A DNA stretch of 64,000 nucleotides, from the NCBI RefSeq assembly GCF_014191875.1, contig NZ_JACHXD010000002.1:372001-436000 (forward strand), in the 5' to 3' direction. The position numbers and the translations under genes are program-made. Shown one piece after another: positions 27,987 through 36,609 of this stretch. This stretch comes from Pseudoduganella violacea. GTDB taxonomy: Bacteria; Pseudomonadota; Gammaproteobacteria; Burkholderiales; Burkholderiaceae_D. Below the pieces are notes generated by a model. It saw only the letters and a list, made by a program, of their open reading frames with translations, did not search any database and had not been told where the DNA came from. Every line of letters begins with the position of its first letter. Within the stretch, counting starts at the first letter, position 1.

Positions 27987-29772
27987 ACCGCAAGACGCTT
28001 CGCTGAAGCGCCAGGCCGCCAAGGCCACCGCCCTGCTGCGCGAGGCGGCGCGGCCCGACCAGCACCATCTTTACTGGGCCGTGTTGTGGCTGATCCTGGC
28101 CGCCGCGCTGGAAGTGGTCGGCCCGCTGCTGGGCAAGCACTTGATCGACGAACATCTGCTGCCCAAGCATCTGGACTGGCCGCGCATGTCCCTGCTGCTG
28201 GCCGGCGTGCTGCTGACGGGCTGGATTTCGACCGGCCTGCGCTATCTGCAGCTGGTGCGCCTGTCCGGCCTGGCCATGCGCTCGGTGCAGCGCCTGCGCG
28301 AGCAGGTCTACAGCCATGTGCTGCGCCTGCCGATGGCCTTCTTCGACCGCGCCATCACCGGCCAGCTGGTGTCGCGCGTGACCAACGATACCGAGGCGGT
28401 CAAGAGCCTGTATGTGCAGGTGCTGTTCGTGATCCTCGACAGCAGCATCGTGCTGGTCGGCACGGTGGCGGCCATGGCCTTCCTCGACTGGCGCCTGATG
28501 CTGATCGTGCTGGCCCTGCTGCCCTGCGTGCTGGCCATCGTCTGGCTGTATCAGCGCATGAGCGCTCCGGCCGTCAGCAAGGCGCGCCAGCTGCGCAGCG
28601 AGATCAATGGCCAGATGGCCGAATCCATCGGCGGCATGAGCGTGCTCCAGGCCAGCAATGCCGAGGCGCGCTTCGCCGCCCGCTTCGGCAAGACCAACGC
28701 CGAGCACTATACGCAGCGCATGGCCGAGATCCGCGCCAACGCCTGGCTGCTGCGGCCCGCGCTCGACCTGCTCAACGTGCTGCTGCTGGCCGGCGTGATC
28801 TTCGCCTTCGGCCAGCGCGACATCAGCGCGGCCGAGGTGGGCGTGCTGTATGCCTTCATTAACTATATCGCGCGCGTAATCGAGCCGCTGATCCAGATCA
28901 CCATGCAGTTCAGCCAGTTGCAGCAGTCGGTGGTGGCCAGCTCGCGCGTGGCGGCGCTGCTGGACGAGGAAGGCGCGCCGGAACACCGCGACGGCGCCAG
29001 AGCGGCCGGCGCCGACGCGCGCGCCGCGAACGACGCCGCCACGCCGGCCGTCTCGATCCGCGCCCTGGACTTCGAATACAACGCCGGCCAGCGCGTGCTG
29101 CACAATCTGTCGCTGGATATTCCGCAAGGCGCCTTCTTCGGCATCGTCGGCCATACCGGCAGCGGCAAGTCCACCCTGCTCTCGCTGCTGCTGCGCTTCT
29201 ATCCCGCGCCGCACGGCAGCATCCTGATGAACGGCCAGCCGCTCGATGATCTGGGCAACGAGCAGTTCCGCGCCGACGTCGGCCTGGTGCCGCAAGACCC
29301 CTTCCTGCTGGCCGCGTCGGCGCGCGAGAACATCGATATGGGACGCGGCCTGACGCAGGCCCAGATCGAGGCCGCCGCGCGCGCCGCCCACGCCCACGAC
29401 TTCATCCTGGCCATGGAAGACGGCTACGAAACCGTGTTGGGCGAAGGCGGTTCGCGCCTGTCGAGTGGGCAGAAGCAGTTGATCGCCATCGCCCGCGCGC
29501 TGGCCGGCCAGCCGCGCATCCTGCTGCTGGACGAGGCGACCTCGCATATCGACAGTCAAACCGAGCAAATCGTGCAGACCGCGCTCAGCGAGCTGCATGG
29601 CAAGGTGACGGTGATCGCCATCGCCCACCGCCTGTCCACCATCCGCGACGCCGACCGCATCATCGTGCTCAATCACGGCCGCATCGCCGAAGCCGGCCCG
29701 CACGATGCGCTGATGCAGATCGAGGGCGGCTTGTACCAGCGCCTCTACTTGCTGCAGCAGCTTGCCGCCTGA
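27976..29772 (+). CDS. heterodimeric ABC exporter subunit (MdlB-like)
   Basis: 598 residues with six TM helices then an ATPase domain. Walker A GHTGSGKST, signature LSSGQKQL, Walker B ILLLDEATSHID with an intact catalytic Glu. A charged Ala-rich insert (EHRDGARAAGADARAAND) links the domains. The start at 27976 lies inside the end of the first subunit gene, with GGAGG 9 bases upstream. Partner of the preceding subunit. Confidence 0.9.
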   Translation: MLSKPQDASLKRQAAKATALLREAARPDQHHLYWAVLWLILAAALEVVGPLLGKHLIDEHLLPKHLDWPRMSLLLAGVLLTGWISTGLRYLQLVRLSGLAMRSVQRLREQVYSHVLRLPMAFFDRAITGQLVSRVTNDTEAVKSLYVQVLFVILDSSIVLVGTVAAMAFLDWRLMLIVLALLPCVLAIVWLYQRMSAPAVSKARQLRSEINGQMAESIGGMSVLQASNAEARFAARFGKTNAEHYTQRMAEIRANAWLLRPALDLLNVLLLAGVIFAFGQRDISAAEVGVLYAFINYIARVIEPLIQITMQFSQLQQSVVASSRVAALLDEEGAPEHRDGARAAGADARAANDAATPAVSIRALDFEYNAGQRVLHNLSLDIPQGAFFGIVGHTGSGKSTLLSLLLRFYPAPHGSILMNGQPLDDLGNEQFRADVGLVPQDPFLLAASARENIDMGRGLTQAQIEAAARAAHAHDFILAMEDGYETVLGEGGSRLSSGQKQLIAIARALAGQPRILLLDEATSHIDSQTEQIVQTALSELHGKVTVIAIAHRLSTIRDADRIIVLNHGRIAEAGPHDALMQIEGGLYQRLYLLQQLAA

Positions 29773-29775
29773 TTA

Positions 29776-29851
29776 AAACGTCAATAAACTTGCCAACGAG
29801 ACCACGAAAACTGTGCGGTTTTGAGGAAAATCTGCAAGGCTATTGACGTTT
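29776..29851. repeat. inverted repeat after the ABC exporter operon
   Basis: AAACGTCAATA at 29776-29786 is exactly complementary to TATTGACGTTT at 29841-29851, separated by 54 bp. It could be a terminator-like structure or a regulatory site for the downstream GGDEF gene, whose -10 (TATAAT, 29869-29874) lies 17 bp beyond. Confidence 0.5.
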
Positions 29852-29928
29852 CCCACTTGCAACGCGCATATAATTGTCCGGACACTTAGCGCCTCAACTC
29901 CGCGCAGTGCAGCACAAGGACTCCCACG

Positions 29929-32037
29929 TTGTCAGGTCTACAGGAACAGCCGATTTCGCATCGCATTCGTCTGCTGGCGGCGGCTTGGCTGCTGGCGCCG
30001 GCGTTGGCCTTCGGCCAGTCGCTCGATGCGGAAATCGCCACCATCCGCGAACAGGTCCGCTTCACGCCCGACAAGGCGTTGATGCAGCTGCAGCAGATGG
30101 AAGCGTCGGCGCGCGCCGCGCCGCCTGCCACCAAGGGCGAATTCCTGTCCCAGCTTAGCCTGGCCTGGCGCTACCTGGGCCAGTACGAAACGGCCATGGT
30201 GCTGGCCGACGAACTGCAGGCCTTCGGCAAATCCCAGAACGATCCAGCGTTGAACGCCAAGGCGGTGCTGACGCGCGCCTACGTGTATTCGGCCATGGCC
30301 GACGCCAAGGCGGCGCACGCCCTCGCCTTCGAGGCCGAAAGGCTGGCCAACGCCACCAATGACATGAAACTGCGCGTGCAGGCCACCATCACGGCCGGCC
30401 AATGCTACGCCGAGCAGGGCAACTTCCCTGCCGCGCTGGCGCGCCTGCAGACGGCCACCGACCAGGCGCGCCAGATCAAGGACGACCTGATTCCCCTGGC
30501 CAGCGCGCTGAACGCCCTGACCCAGCTCTACACGCAGATGAAGGAATTCGGCAAGGGCTGGGAAACCCTGGCCGAATCGGTGGAGGTGGCCGAGAAAATG
30601 AACTCGCCCGGCCGCCTCGCCTCCGCCATGAACACCGAATACGGCCTGGCCATCGACTCCATGCAGCCGCGCCGCGCGCTGCAAGCCCTGCTGCGCGCCC
30701 TCGACCTGGCGCGCCGGCTCGGCGCGCGCGGCATGGTGGCCGACCTCCTGGTCAACCTCTCGGACAGCTACCTGAAAGAGCACGATTACCAACGCGCCAT
30801 GCGCTACGGCCAGGAATCGATCATCGCCGCGCGCGAGATCAACAACGCCGCCACCGAAGCCACCGCCCGCGTCAACATCGGCCAGGCCTATCTGGGCATG
30901 GGCCGCGTGGCCGAAGGCAAGAAGAGCTTCGAAGCGGGGCTGGCGCATTTCGAGAAAACCGGCGGCAAGGTCGAACTGCAGGTGATCCTGCAGGAATACG
31001 GCTCGGCGCTGGAACGCGCTGGCGACTTTGCCGGCGCCATCGCCGCCTACCACCGCGAGCGCACCCTCTCCAACGAGCTGTTCGAACGCCAGCGCCAGAA
31101 AACCATGCTGGAGCTGCAGGAAAAGTACGACACCGAAAAGAAGCAGCGCCGCATCGAAGCGCTCAGCCAGGAGAACCGCGTCAAGAGCGCGGAGATCGAC
31201 AACCGCCGCCTGCAGCAGCGCGTATGGTGGCTGCTGGCCGTGGTGCTGGCGTTGACCGCCATCATCGTCGGCCTGTTGTACCGCAAGGTGCGCCATGCCA
31301 ACGCCAAGCTGGAAGAGAAGAACCAGGAGCTCAAGCAGCAAAGCGCGCTCGATCCCCTGACCCTGCTCTACAACCGCCGCCACTTCCAGGAATTCATGCG
31401 CAGCCACAAGCCGGAACGGCGCGGCATGGGCAACGAGGATATCGTCGGCGCCCTGTTCCTGCTCGACGTCGACCACTTCAAGCACGTCAACGACAGCTAC
31501 GGCCACGCGGCGGGCGACGCGGTGCTGAAGATGATCTCCGAACAGCTGCGCATCGCGCTGCGCGAAACCGATATGATCGTGCGCTGGGGCGGCGAAGAGT
31601 TCCTCGCCTTCCTGCCGGCGATTCCGCGCAATGGCGTGGAGGAAGTGGCGCGGCGGATCCTGAACACCATCTCGGCGCAAAAACTCGACTACCAGGGCGT
31701 GCCGATCAGCGTCAACGTCTCGGTCGGCTTCGCGCCCTTCCCGTTGATCCCGGGCGACACGCCGCTGCCGTGGGAGCGCGCGGTGAACCTGGTGGACATG
31801 GCGCTGTACCTGGCCAAGGCCCACGGCCGCAACCGCGCCTACGGCGTGCGCGGCTTCGACAACTTCAGCCAGACCTCGATGGAAGACATCGAACAGGATC
31901 TGGAACGCGCCTGGCGCGCCGGCTTCGTCGACATGAGCGTAGTGCTGGGCGGCTCGCCCGAAGCGCCACCGCCGGCAGCCGGGGAACATAGCAATGTGGT
32001 GCCTTTGAAGCCGGGCTTCAAAACCAACCCCGGATGA
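29929..32037 (+). CDS. TPR-containing membrane diguanylate cyclase
   Basis: 702 residues. A signal/anchor (LLAAAWLLAPALAFGQ), about ten TPR-like helical repeats in the periplasm (45-400), one TM helix (432-451), a short coiled coil and a C-terminal GGDEF domain. The active-site motif is GGEEF (554-558) and an RxxD inhibitory site (RETD) sits five residues before it, so the enzyme should make c-di-GMP with product inhibition. The start is TTG at 29929, with AAGGA 8 bases upstream; no better ATG precedes the signal peptide. A perfect TATAAT -10 at 29869-29874 supports a promoter here. Confidence 0.9.
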   Translation: MSGLQEQPISHRIRLLAAAWLLAPALAFGQSLDAEIATIREQVRFTPDKALMQLQQMEASARAAPPATKGEFLSQLSLAWRYLGQYETAMVLADELQAFGKSQNDPALNAKAVLTRAYVYSAMADAKAAHALAFEAERLANATNDMKLRVQATITAGQCYAEQGNFPAALARLQTATDQARQIKDDLIPLASALNALTQLYTQMKEFGKGWETLAESVEVAEKMNSPGRLASAMNTEYGLAIDSMQPRRALQALLRALDLARRLGARGMVADLLVNLSDSYLKEHDYQRAMRYGQESIIAAREINNAATEATARVNIGQAYLGMGRVAEGKKSFEAGLAHFEKTGGKVELQVILQEYGSALERAGDFAGAIAAYHRERTLSNELFERQRQKTMLELQEKYDTEKKQRRIEALSQENRVKSAEIDNRRLQQRVWWLLAVVLALTAIIVGLLYRKVRHANAKLEEKNQELKQQSALDPLTLLYNRRHFQEFMRSHKPERRGMGNEDIVGALFLLDVDHFKHVNDSYGHAAGDAVLKMISEQLRIALRETDMIVRWGGEEFLAFLPAIPRNGVEEVARRILNTISAQKLDYQGVPISVNVSVGFAPFPLIPGDTPLPWERAVNLVDMALYLAKAHGRNRAYGVRGFDNFSQTSMEDIEQDLERAWRAGFVDMSVVLGGSPEAPPPAAGEHSNVVPLKPGFKTNPG

Positions 32038-32070
32038 TCGATTGATCGAAGGCCGGCACTTGCCTCACGC

Positions 32071-32415
32071 CTAATGAGCAGCGCCCTCTTTGCGCTCTTC
32101 ACGCCGTTCGCGGGCGGTTTCCTGCATCTTCTCGCCCGCACGCTCGACCTTGCGGCCTAGCTCTTCGGTCGCCTGATTCAGCTTCTGTCCCGCCTCTCCG
32201 GCGGCCTTGTTCAACTGCTCGCCGGTTTCCTTGGCCGCGCCGCTGAGCTGTTCATTCGCCTTCTCCAGCTCCGTCGCCGCCTTGGCGGTCGCCTTGTCGA
32301 TCTCGCGACCGGCCCGTTCCGCCGGCCCCACTTTCGGCGTCGCCGGCTCCTCGCGTTTGCACCCCGCCAGCGCCGCCGCCAGCATCATCCCCATCACCCA
32401 GTACTTGGCTTGCAT
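32071..32415 (-). CDS. small coiled-coil lipoprotein
   Basis: 114 residues with lipobox LAGC (MQAKYWVMGMMLAAALAGCKREE). The mature part is almost wholly charged helix with repeated LNKAAGEAGQKLNQATEELGRKVERAGEKM, an alternating pattern typical of coiled-coil or LEA-like envelope lipoproteins. The ATG at 32415 has AGGAGA 6-11 bases upstream. Function unknown. Confidence 0.8.
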   Translation of the reverse strand: MQAKYWVMGMMLAAALAGCKREEPATPKVGPAERAGREIDKATAKAATELEKANEQLSGAAKETGEQLNKAAGEAGQKLNQATEELGRKVERAGEKMQETARERREERKEGAAH

Positions 32416-32518
32416 CACAGTCTCCTGAAAACAGTTCTTGTCATTCAGATTAGCAAAAAACTGCGCGTTGCTGCGCACAGCTCCAGCAACTTTTATTCAA
32501 AAAATATTTTGTTGCTAC

Positions 32519-32540
32519 GTGTATTATTGTAGTGATACAC
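32519..32540. promoter_or_regulatory. inverted-repeat operator of the GntR/ABC operon
   Basis: GTGTAT at 32519-32524 and ATACAC at 32535-32540, separated by 10 bp, just before the GntR gene. GTGTA/TACAC half sites are usual for YtrA-subfamily repressors, so autoregulation is likely. Confidence 0.65.
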
Positions 32541-32548
32541 TAATTCGC

Positions 32549-32941
32549 ATGAACTTCGATATCGCCCCCACTTCACCCGTCCCGATCTACAAGCAGATCG
32601 TGGAACAGGTGCGCCGCATGGTAGCGAGCGGACAGCTGGCGCCGGGCGAGGATTTGCCTTCGGTGCGGGCGGTCGCGCAGCACCATGCGATCAATCCTAT
32701 GACCGTCAGCAAGGCCTACAGCATGCTGGAAAGCGAGGGCTTGCTGGAACGCCGGCGCGGCGTGGGCATGGCCGTGGCGGGCCAGCGCGGCAAAACCTCC
32801 ACGCAGGACAAGGCGGCCATGCTGCGTCCCGCGCTGGAGGCGGCGGCCCGCATGGCCCACCAGCTGGCGCTCAGCGACAAGGAAGCCCTGGTCCTGTTCC
32901 AAACCTGCCTGCAAGAACAACACAACAAGGAATCCGCATGA
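32549..32941 (+). CDS. GntR-family regulator, YtrA subfamily
   Basis: 130 residues: a winged-helix domain (VPIYKQIVEQVRRMVASGQLAPGEDLPSVRAVAQHHAINPMTVSKAYSMLESEGLLERRRGVGM) and only a short C-terminal helix pair, as in YtrA repressors that control ABC transporter operons. The start at 32549 follows the operator directly and has no Shine-Dalgarno sequence, so it may be translated from a near-leaderless mRNA. Overlaps the ATPase gene by 4 bp. Confidence 0.88.
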   Translation: MNFDIAPTSPVPIYKQIVEQVRRMVASGQLAPGEDLPSVRAVAQHHAINPMTVSKAYSMLESEGLLERRRGVGMAVAGQRGKTSTQDKAAMLRPALEAAARMAHQLALSDKEALVLFQTCLQEQHNKESA

Positions 32942-33762
32942 CTTACATCGCGATCGAAGCGCAGCACCTGTCGCTGCGCCAGGAAGGCAAGACCATCCTC
33001 GACGATATTTCGCTGGCGATTCCAGCCGGCGCCGTGGTTGGCCTGGTGGGACGCAACGGCGCCGGCAAATCGACGCTGCTGCGCTGCCTGGCAGGCCTGA
33101 ACGAGCCGACTGGCGGCAAGGCCAGCCTGCTCGACTGCCCATCGCTCGACTTGAGCGACGCGGTGCGCGAACGCCTGGGCTATGTGGCACAGACGCCCGA
33201 CCTGTTCGAGTGGATGGGCGTGGCCGAGCATCTGGAACTGGTGGGCAAGGCCTATCCGAAATGGGATCTGCACCGCTGCCTGGCGCTGGCGGCGCGCCTC
33301 GACCTGCCCATCGGCAAACGCATCCCGCACCTGTCAGCCGGCGAGAAGCAGACGCTGTCGGTAGTGCTGGCGATGGCGCATCATCCCGATGTGCTGCTGC
33401 TGGACGAACCGGTATCGAATCTGGACCCGCTGGCGCGCCGCCAGTTCATGCGCTCGCTATTCGACGACGAAGATGGCGAACGCACGGTGCTGATCTCCAG
33501 CCATATCCTGAGCGACCTGGAACGCGTGGTCTCGCACCTGGCCTTTATCCGCGAAGGCAAGCTGCAGCTGTTCGATACCTGGGATGCGATCCTGGAGCAC
33601 TACCGCCTGATGACGTTCACTACGGAGCTGCCGCCGCAGGCCATCGTCTGCGCCCGCAAGACGGAACGCATCTGCGTGGTCGATACCCGCCGCGCTCCGC
33701 AGCACGCGGCGCAAGGCCGTCCGCTGACGCTGGATGAATTGTTCGTGGAGCTGAACGCATGA
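32938..33762 (+). CDS. ABC transporter ATP-binding protein
   Basis: 274 residues. Walker A GRNGAGKST, signature LSAGEKQTLS, Walker B VLLLDEPVSNLD and H-loop SSHILSDLERV are visible; the C-terminal ~60 residues are a family-specific extension. Together with the GntR gene before and the membrane protein after (4-bp overlaps on both sides) it forms a YtrAB-type operon. Such transporters often respond to cell-envelope stress or antibiotics; the substrate here is unknown. Confidence 0.92.
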   Translation: MTYIAIEAQHLSLRQEGKTILDDISLAIPAGAVVGLVGRNGAGKSTLLRCLAGLNEPTGGKASLLDCPSLDLSDAVRERLGYVAQTPDLFEWMGVAEHLELVGKAYPKWDLHRCLALAARLDLPIGKRIPHLSAGEKQTLSVVLAMAHHPDVLLLDEPVSNLDPLARRQFMRSLFDDEDGERTVLISSHILSDLERVVSHLAFIREGKLQLFDTWDAILEHYRLMTFTTELPPQAIVCARKTERICVVDTRRAPQHAAQGRPLTLDELFVELNA

Positions 33763-35162
33763 TTGCCGAGAACAAGGATTATGCAAGCCCCTTGCAGCAG
33801 AACTTGAGCAAGGCGGGACTGGCCGCCATCGGCGTCGCCTGGATCGCCACCATCCTGCTGGTGCAAGCGCCGGTGGACGATGCAACCGCCGGCTCGGCGC
33901 TGCTGCTGATGGTGATCGCATTGGGGAGCTTCGTCTATGCCTTCCTGCGCGCCGCTGCGTTGGCGCGCGCCTTCGCCGTACTGGGTGGCCTGCGCGCCCC
34001 TTCCGGACTGTGGCGCAAGGCCGCGGCGCGCTTCATCCGGCAACTGACGCTTGCCTGGTTCGGCATCGGACTGGCCGGCGCGGCGCAGATCGTGCTGTGC
34101 TCCGCACGGGCGGAATGGAGCACGGCCTTTGCGCTGTCTGCGCTGGCGCTGTGCGCCGGCATTGCCCTTCCACTGAGTAAGCAGAATCTACTGCCCTTCC
34201 ACCAGCATAAGTCCGTGTTGTATGGCTTGGCGGCGCTGTTGGGACTTGTGCTCTGGTTTGGACCGGTGACGATGCTCCAGCCGTTCTTGATCCTGCCTGC
34301 CCCGTTGCTGCTGGCCATTGCCCTGGCTTGGCCAGCTGCCGCATGGATCTTGCACCAACGCTGGCAAACGGCGTCCCTGCGCGAAAAATCAGGCAATGCG
34401 GAAGGCATGAAGCTCTGGCAGCCGCTCAAAAGCTATTTGCAGCGCTTTCATCCCCTACTATGGAATTCGGCCGTGGAAAACAGCGCGCCAGGCGCGGAGC
34501 GCAGTATCACGACCATGAATTTCATTGCCGGCTTCAATGCGATCCTGCTAGCCCATATGGTGCCCAATTGGCTGGGCAAGCCATGGGGAGCACCGTTGTC
34601 GATGATGAACCTCTTCGTCCTGGCCGTCCTGTGCGCCAATGCCGCAAGTGCGCTGACCATCCGCGACCTGCACTGGCGCTCTTTTGTGATGCCAGGTGGA
34701 TTGAAACGCGGGCGCATCGGCACCAGCATTCTGCTGGCGACCATGCAGATCATGACACTGTGCTGGCTGCTCGGATACACGATAGTTTTCTTCTTCTCGT
34801 ACACGTTCCTGGATAAGGCGCCGCTTACGATTCTGCAGTCCTTTGCCGGACACCTCATCGCACTGCCCGAAATGATCTTCGTCGTGTCGTGCGCCATCGC
34901 CATACGTGCCAGCTCATTCATTATTTTCGGCTGGATTTTCGCGCTCGTCGCCCTGGGCGGATGGACATCCTATCTCTACCTGAAAGATCTGCCGCCAACG
35001 CCTTTTGAGGCGCTGGCCGTAGGACCAGCTTACCTGGCCTGCCTGCTGGGCGGCAGCGCCGCGCTGCTGGCCTTTGCCAACCGGCGCTGGACGCCGCAGC
35101 GCCTGCTCGACAATACGCGCTTTGGCATGGCGTTCCGGGCAACTACAGACAGCGGCCGTTAA
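33759..35162 (+). CDS. ABC transporter membrane protein (permease)
   Basis: 467 residues with about ten to twelve hydrophobic segments and few conserved motifs, as expected for permeases paired with YtrB-type ATPases. Its start overlaps the ATPase gene (ATGA). Its 3' end overlaps the end of the convergent zinc-ribbon gene by 20 bp. Exporter versus importer cannot be decided. Confidence 0.8.
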   Translation: MIAENKDYASPLQQNLSKAGLAAIGVAWIATILLVQAPVDDATAGSALLLMVIALGSFVYAFLRAAALARAFAVLGGLRAPSGLWRKAAARFIRQLTLAWFGIGLAGAAQIVLCSARAEWSTAFALSALALCAGIALPLSKQNLLPFHQHKSVLYGLAALLGLVLWFGPVTMLQPFLILPAPLLLAIALAWPAAAWILHQRWQTASLREKSGNAEGMKLWQPLKSYLQRFHPLLWNSAVENSAPGAERSITTMNFIAGFNAILLAHMVPNWLGKPWGAPLSMMNLFVLAVLCANAASALTIRDLHWRSFVMPGGLKRGRIGTSILLATMQIMTLCWLLGYTIVFFFSYTFLDKAPLTILQSFAGHLIALPEMIFVVSCAIAIRASSFIIFGWIFALVALGGWTSYLYLKDLPPTPFEALAVGPAYLACLLGGSAALLAFANRRWTPQRLLDNTRFGMAFRATTDSGR

Positions 35163-36597
35163 ACCAGCTCATGCCGCCCATGATGCAGCGCTGGTACTCG
35201 CGTTCCAGCCGCTCGGCCTTCTCGTGCAACTGCTGGCATTCGCGGTTGCCGGGATCGGTCTGGGTCATGCACTGGCTGGCGCGGCCGATGGCGGCGCGGT
35301 AATTCCCCTGTCCGATCTCGCGCTGGGCGTCCGCTTGCAAGCGCTGCGCCTCGCGCGCCGTGGCGCTGGCCGCCTCACTCTGCGGCGCCGGGCTTGACGC
35401 CTGGTCCAGCAAGGTCGATTCCAGCAGGTGCGATAGCCGCTCCCTCAACTGACGGATGCGCTCCTCGGCCTCGGGACGCTTCAACTTTTCAGCCGCCTTG
35501 ATGCGGGCCTCCAGGCATGGACGGTCATTCTTGCGCAGGCAGGCGTCGGCTTCGTCGAGCAGGTTTTCGGCGCGCTTGGCATCGATGCGCCCCGCCAGCT
35601 CCTTCGTCTCCGTGCTTTCGCCCCATTTTCGCGTGAAGCCGGACAGGCGCTCGGCGGCGCGTTCCGCCGCGCCGGACTTGGTGGCGCTTTCCAGGATCGG
35701 CGCCAGCTCCTTCCATGCCTTGTCGCGGCGGACTTTCTTCTCGCAACCGGGAGCAGCACCGGCGATGGCATCCTGCAAGCGCTTGGTCTGCGCCTTGGGA
35801 GCCTTGGCTTCCGTCAGCGCCGCCAGCTCGGCGCGCGCATCGGCAAGGCGGCACTCGGGCAGCATGGCGATGGCGTCATCGACGCGGTACGCGGCTTTCT
35901 TGGCCGCGCTCTCGGGACGCATCAGTATCCAGACCGCCAGCAGAAACAGCGCCACCATGAACCAGGTGGTTTTGCTGATCGGCTTGCGCAGCGGTGCGCC
36001 GGAACGCGGCGCCTCGGCGCGCGGCGCGGCGGCCGGCTTGCCGCCGCCGGCATTGGCCTGCTGGGCGGAATGGATGCCCTGGGCCGGTGGCGCGAGGATT
36101 TCGTCCGGCGCCAGCTTGCGCGCTGGCGGCGCGGGAGATGCCCACTCGGGCATGTCGGACGATAATGCCGGCCCCTGAGCCACAGGCGGCTTGTTCGGCG
36201 CTCCGCCCTGCCCGGAATTCCAGGCCAGGTTGCCGCCGCGCGACGCCCCCTCGGCATCGCCATCCCCACGCGATACTTCGGCCTGCGCCGAGGCGATGGT
36301 TTTCGCCAGCGACGGCGGCGCCAGATCGCGGATCGCGGCGTTTGCATGCGTCAGCGATGGCGGCTCGAAATCGAGTTCGTTTTGCGCGGTGCCTGAATTG
36401 GCGCCGATCGCCGTGGCGCCGCCACTGGCGGCAGGACGCGGCGGCTGCGCGGCGGCCGGCGCGGCGGGACTCGGCTCAACCGGCGCTTCGCTTGCCGCCT
36501 CCTGTTGCGTACCGCAATAGGGACAGAAGGCCACCTGCCTTGGCCATCCCCTGCCGCAAGCATCGTTGGTACAACGGTAGATCAACTCTTGAGTCAC
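35143..36597 (-). CDS. zinc-ribbon, single-TM protein of the tubulin-like operon
   Basis: 484 residues. An N-terminal zinc ribbon (Cys9, Cys14, Cys25, Cys28) is followed by a ~180-residue Pro/Ala-rich linker, one TM helix (TTWFMVALFLLAVWILM, about 210-226) and a helical, charged C-terminal domain with repeated RAENLLDEADACLRK-like helices and a Cys-containing tail. The ribbon should face the cytoplasm and the helical domain the periplasm. It starts 12 bp after the tubulin-like gene and is the last gene of the operon. No named family recognised; a membrane anchor or sensor is inferred. Confidence 0.75.
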   Translation of the reverse strand: MTQELIYRCTNDACGRGWPRQVAFCPYCGTQQEAASEAPVEPSPAAPAAAQPPRPAASGGATAIGANSGTAQNELDFEPPSLTHANAAIRDLAPPSLAKTIASAQAEVSRGDGDAEGASRGGNLAWNSGQGGAPNKPPVAQGPALSSDMPEWASPAPPARKLAPDEILAPPAQGIHSAQQANAGGGKPAAAPRAEAPRSGAPLRKPISKTTWFMVALFLLAVWILMRPESAAKKAAYRVDDAIAMLPECRLADARAELAALTEAKAPKAQTKRLQDAIAGAAPGCEKKVRRDKAWKELAPILESATKSGAAERAAERLSGFTRKWGESTETKELAGRIDAKRAENLLDEADACLRKNDRPCLEARIKAAEKLKRPEAEERIRQLRERLSHLLESTLLDQASSPAPQSEAASATAREAQRLQADAQREIGQGNYRAAIGRASQCMTQTDPGNRECQQLHEKAERLEREYQRCIMGGMSWFNGRCL

Positions 36598-36609
36598 TGG
36601 CCGGTTTCC

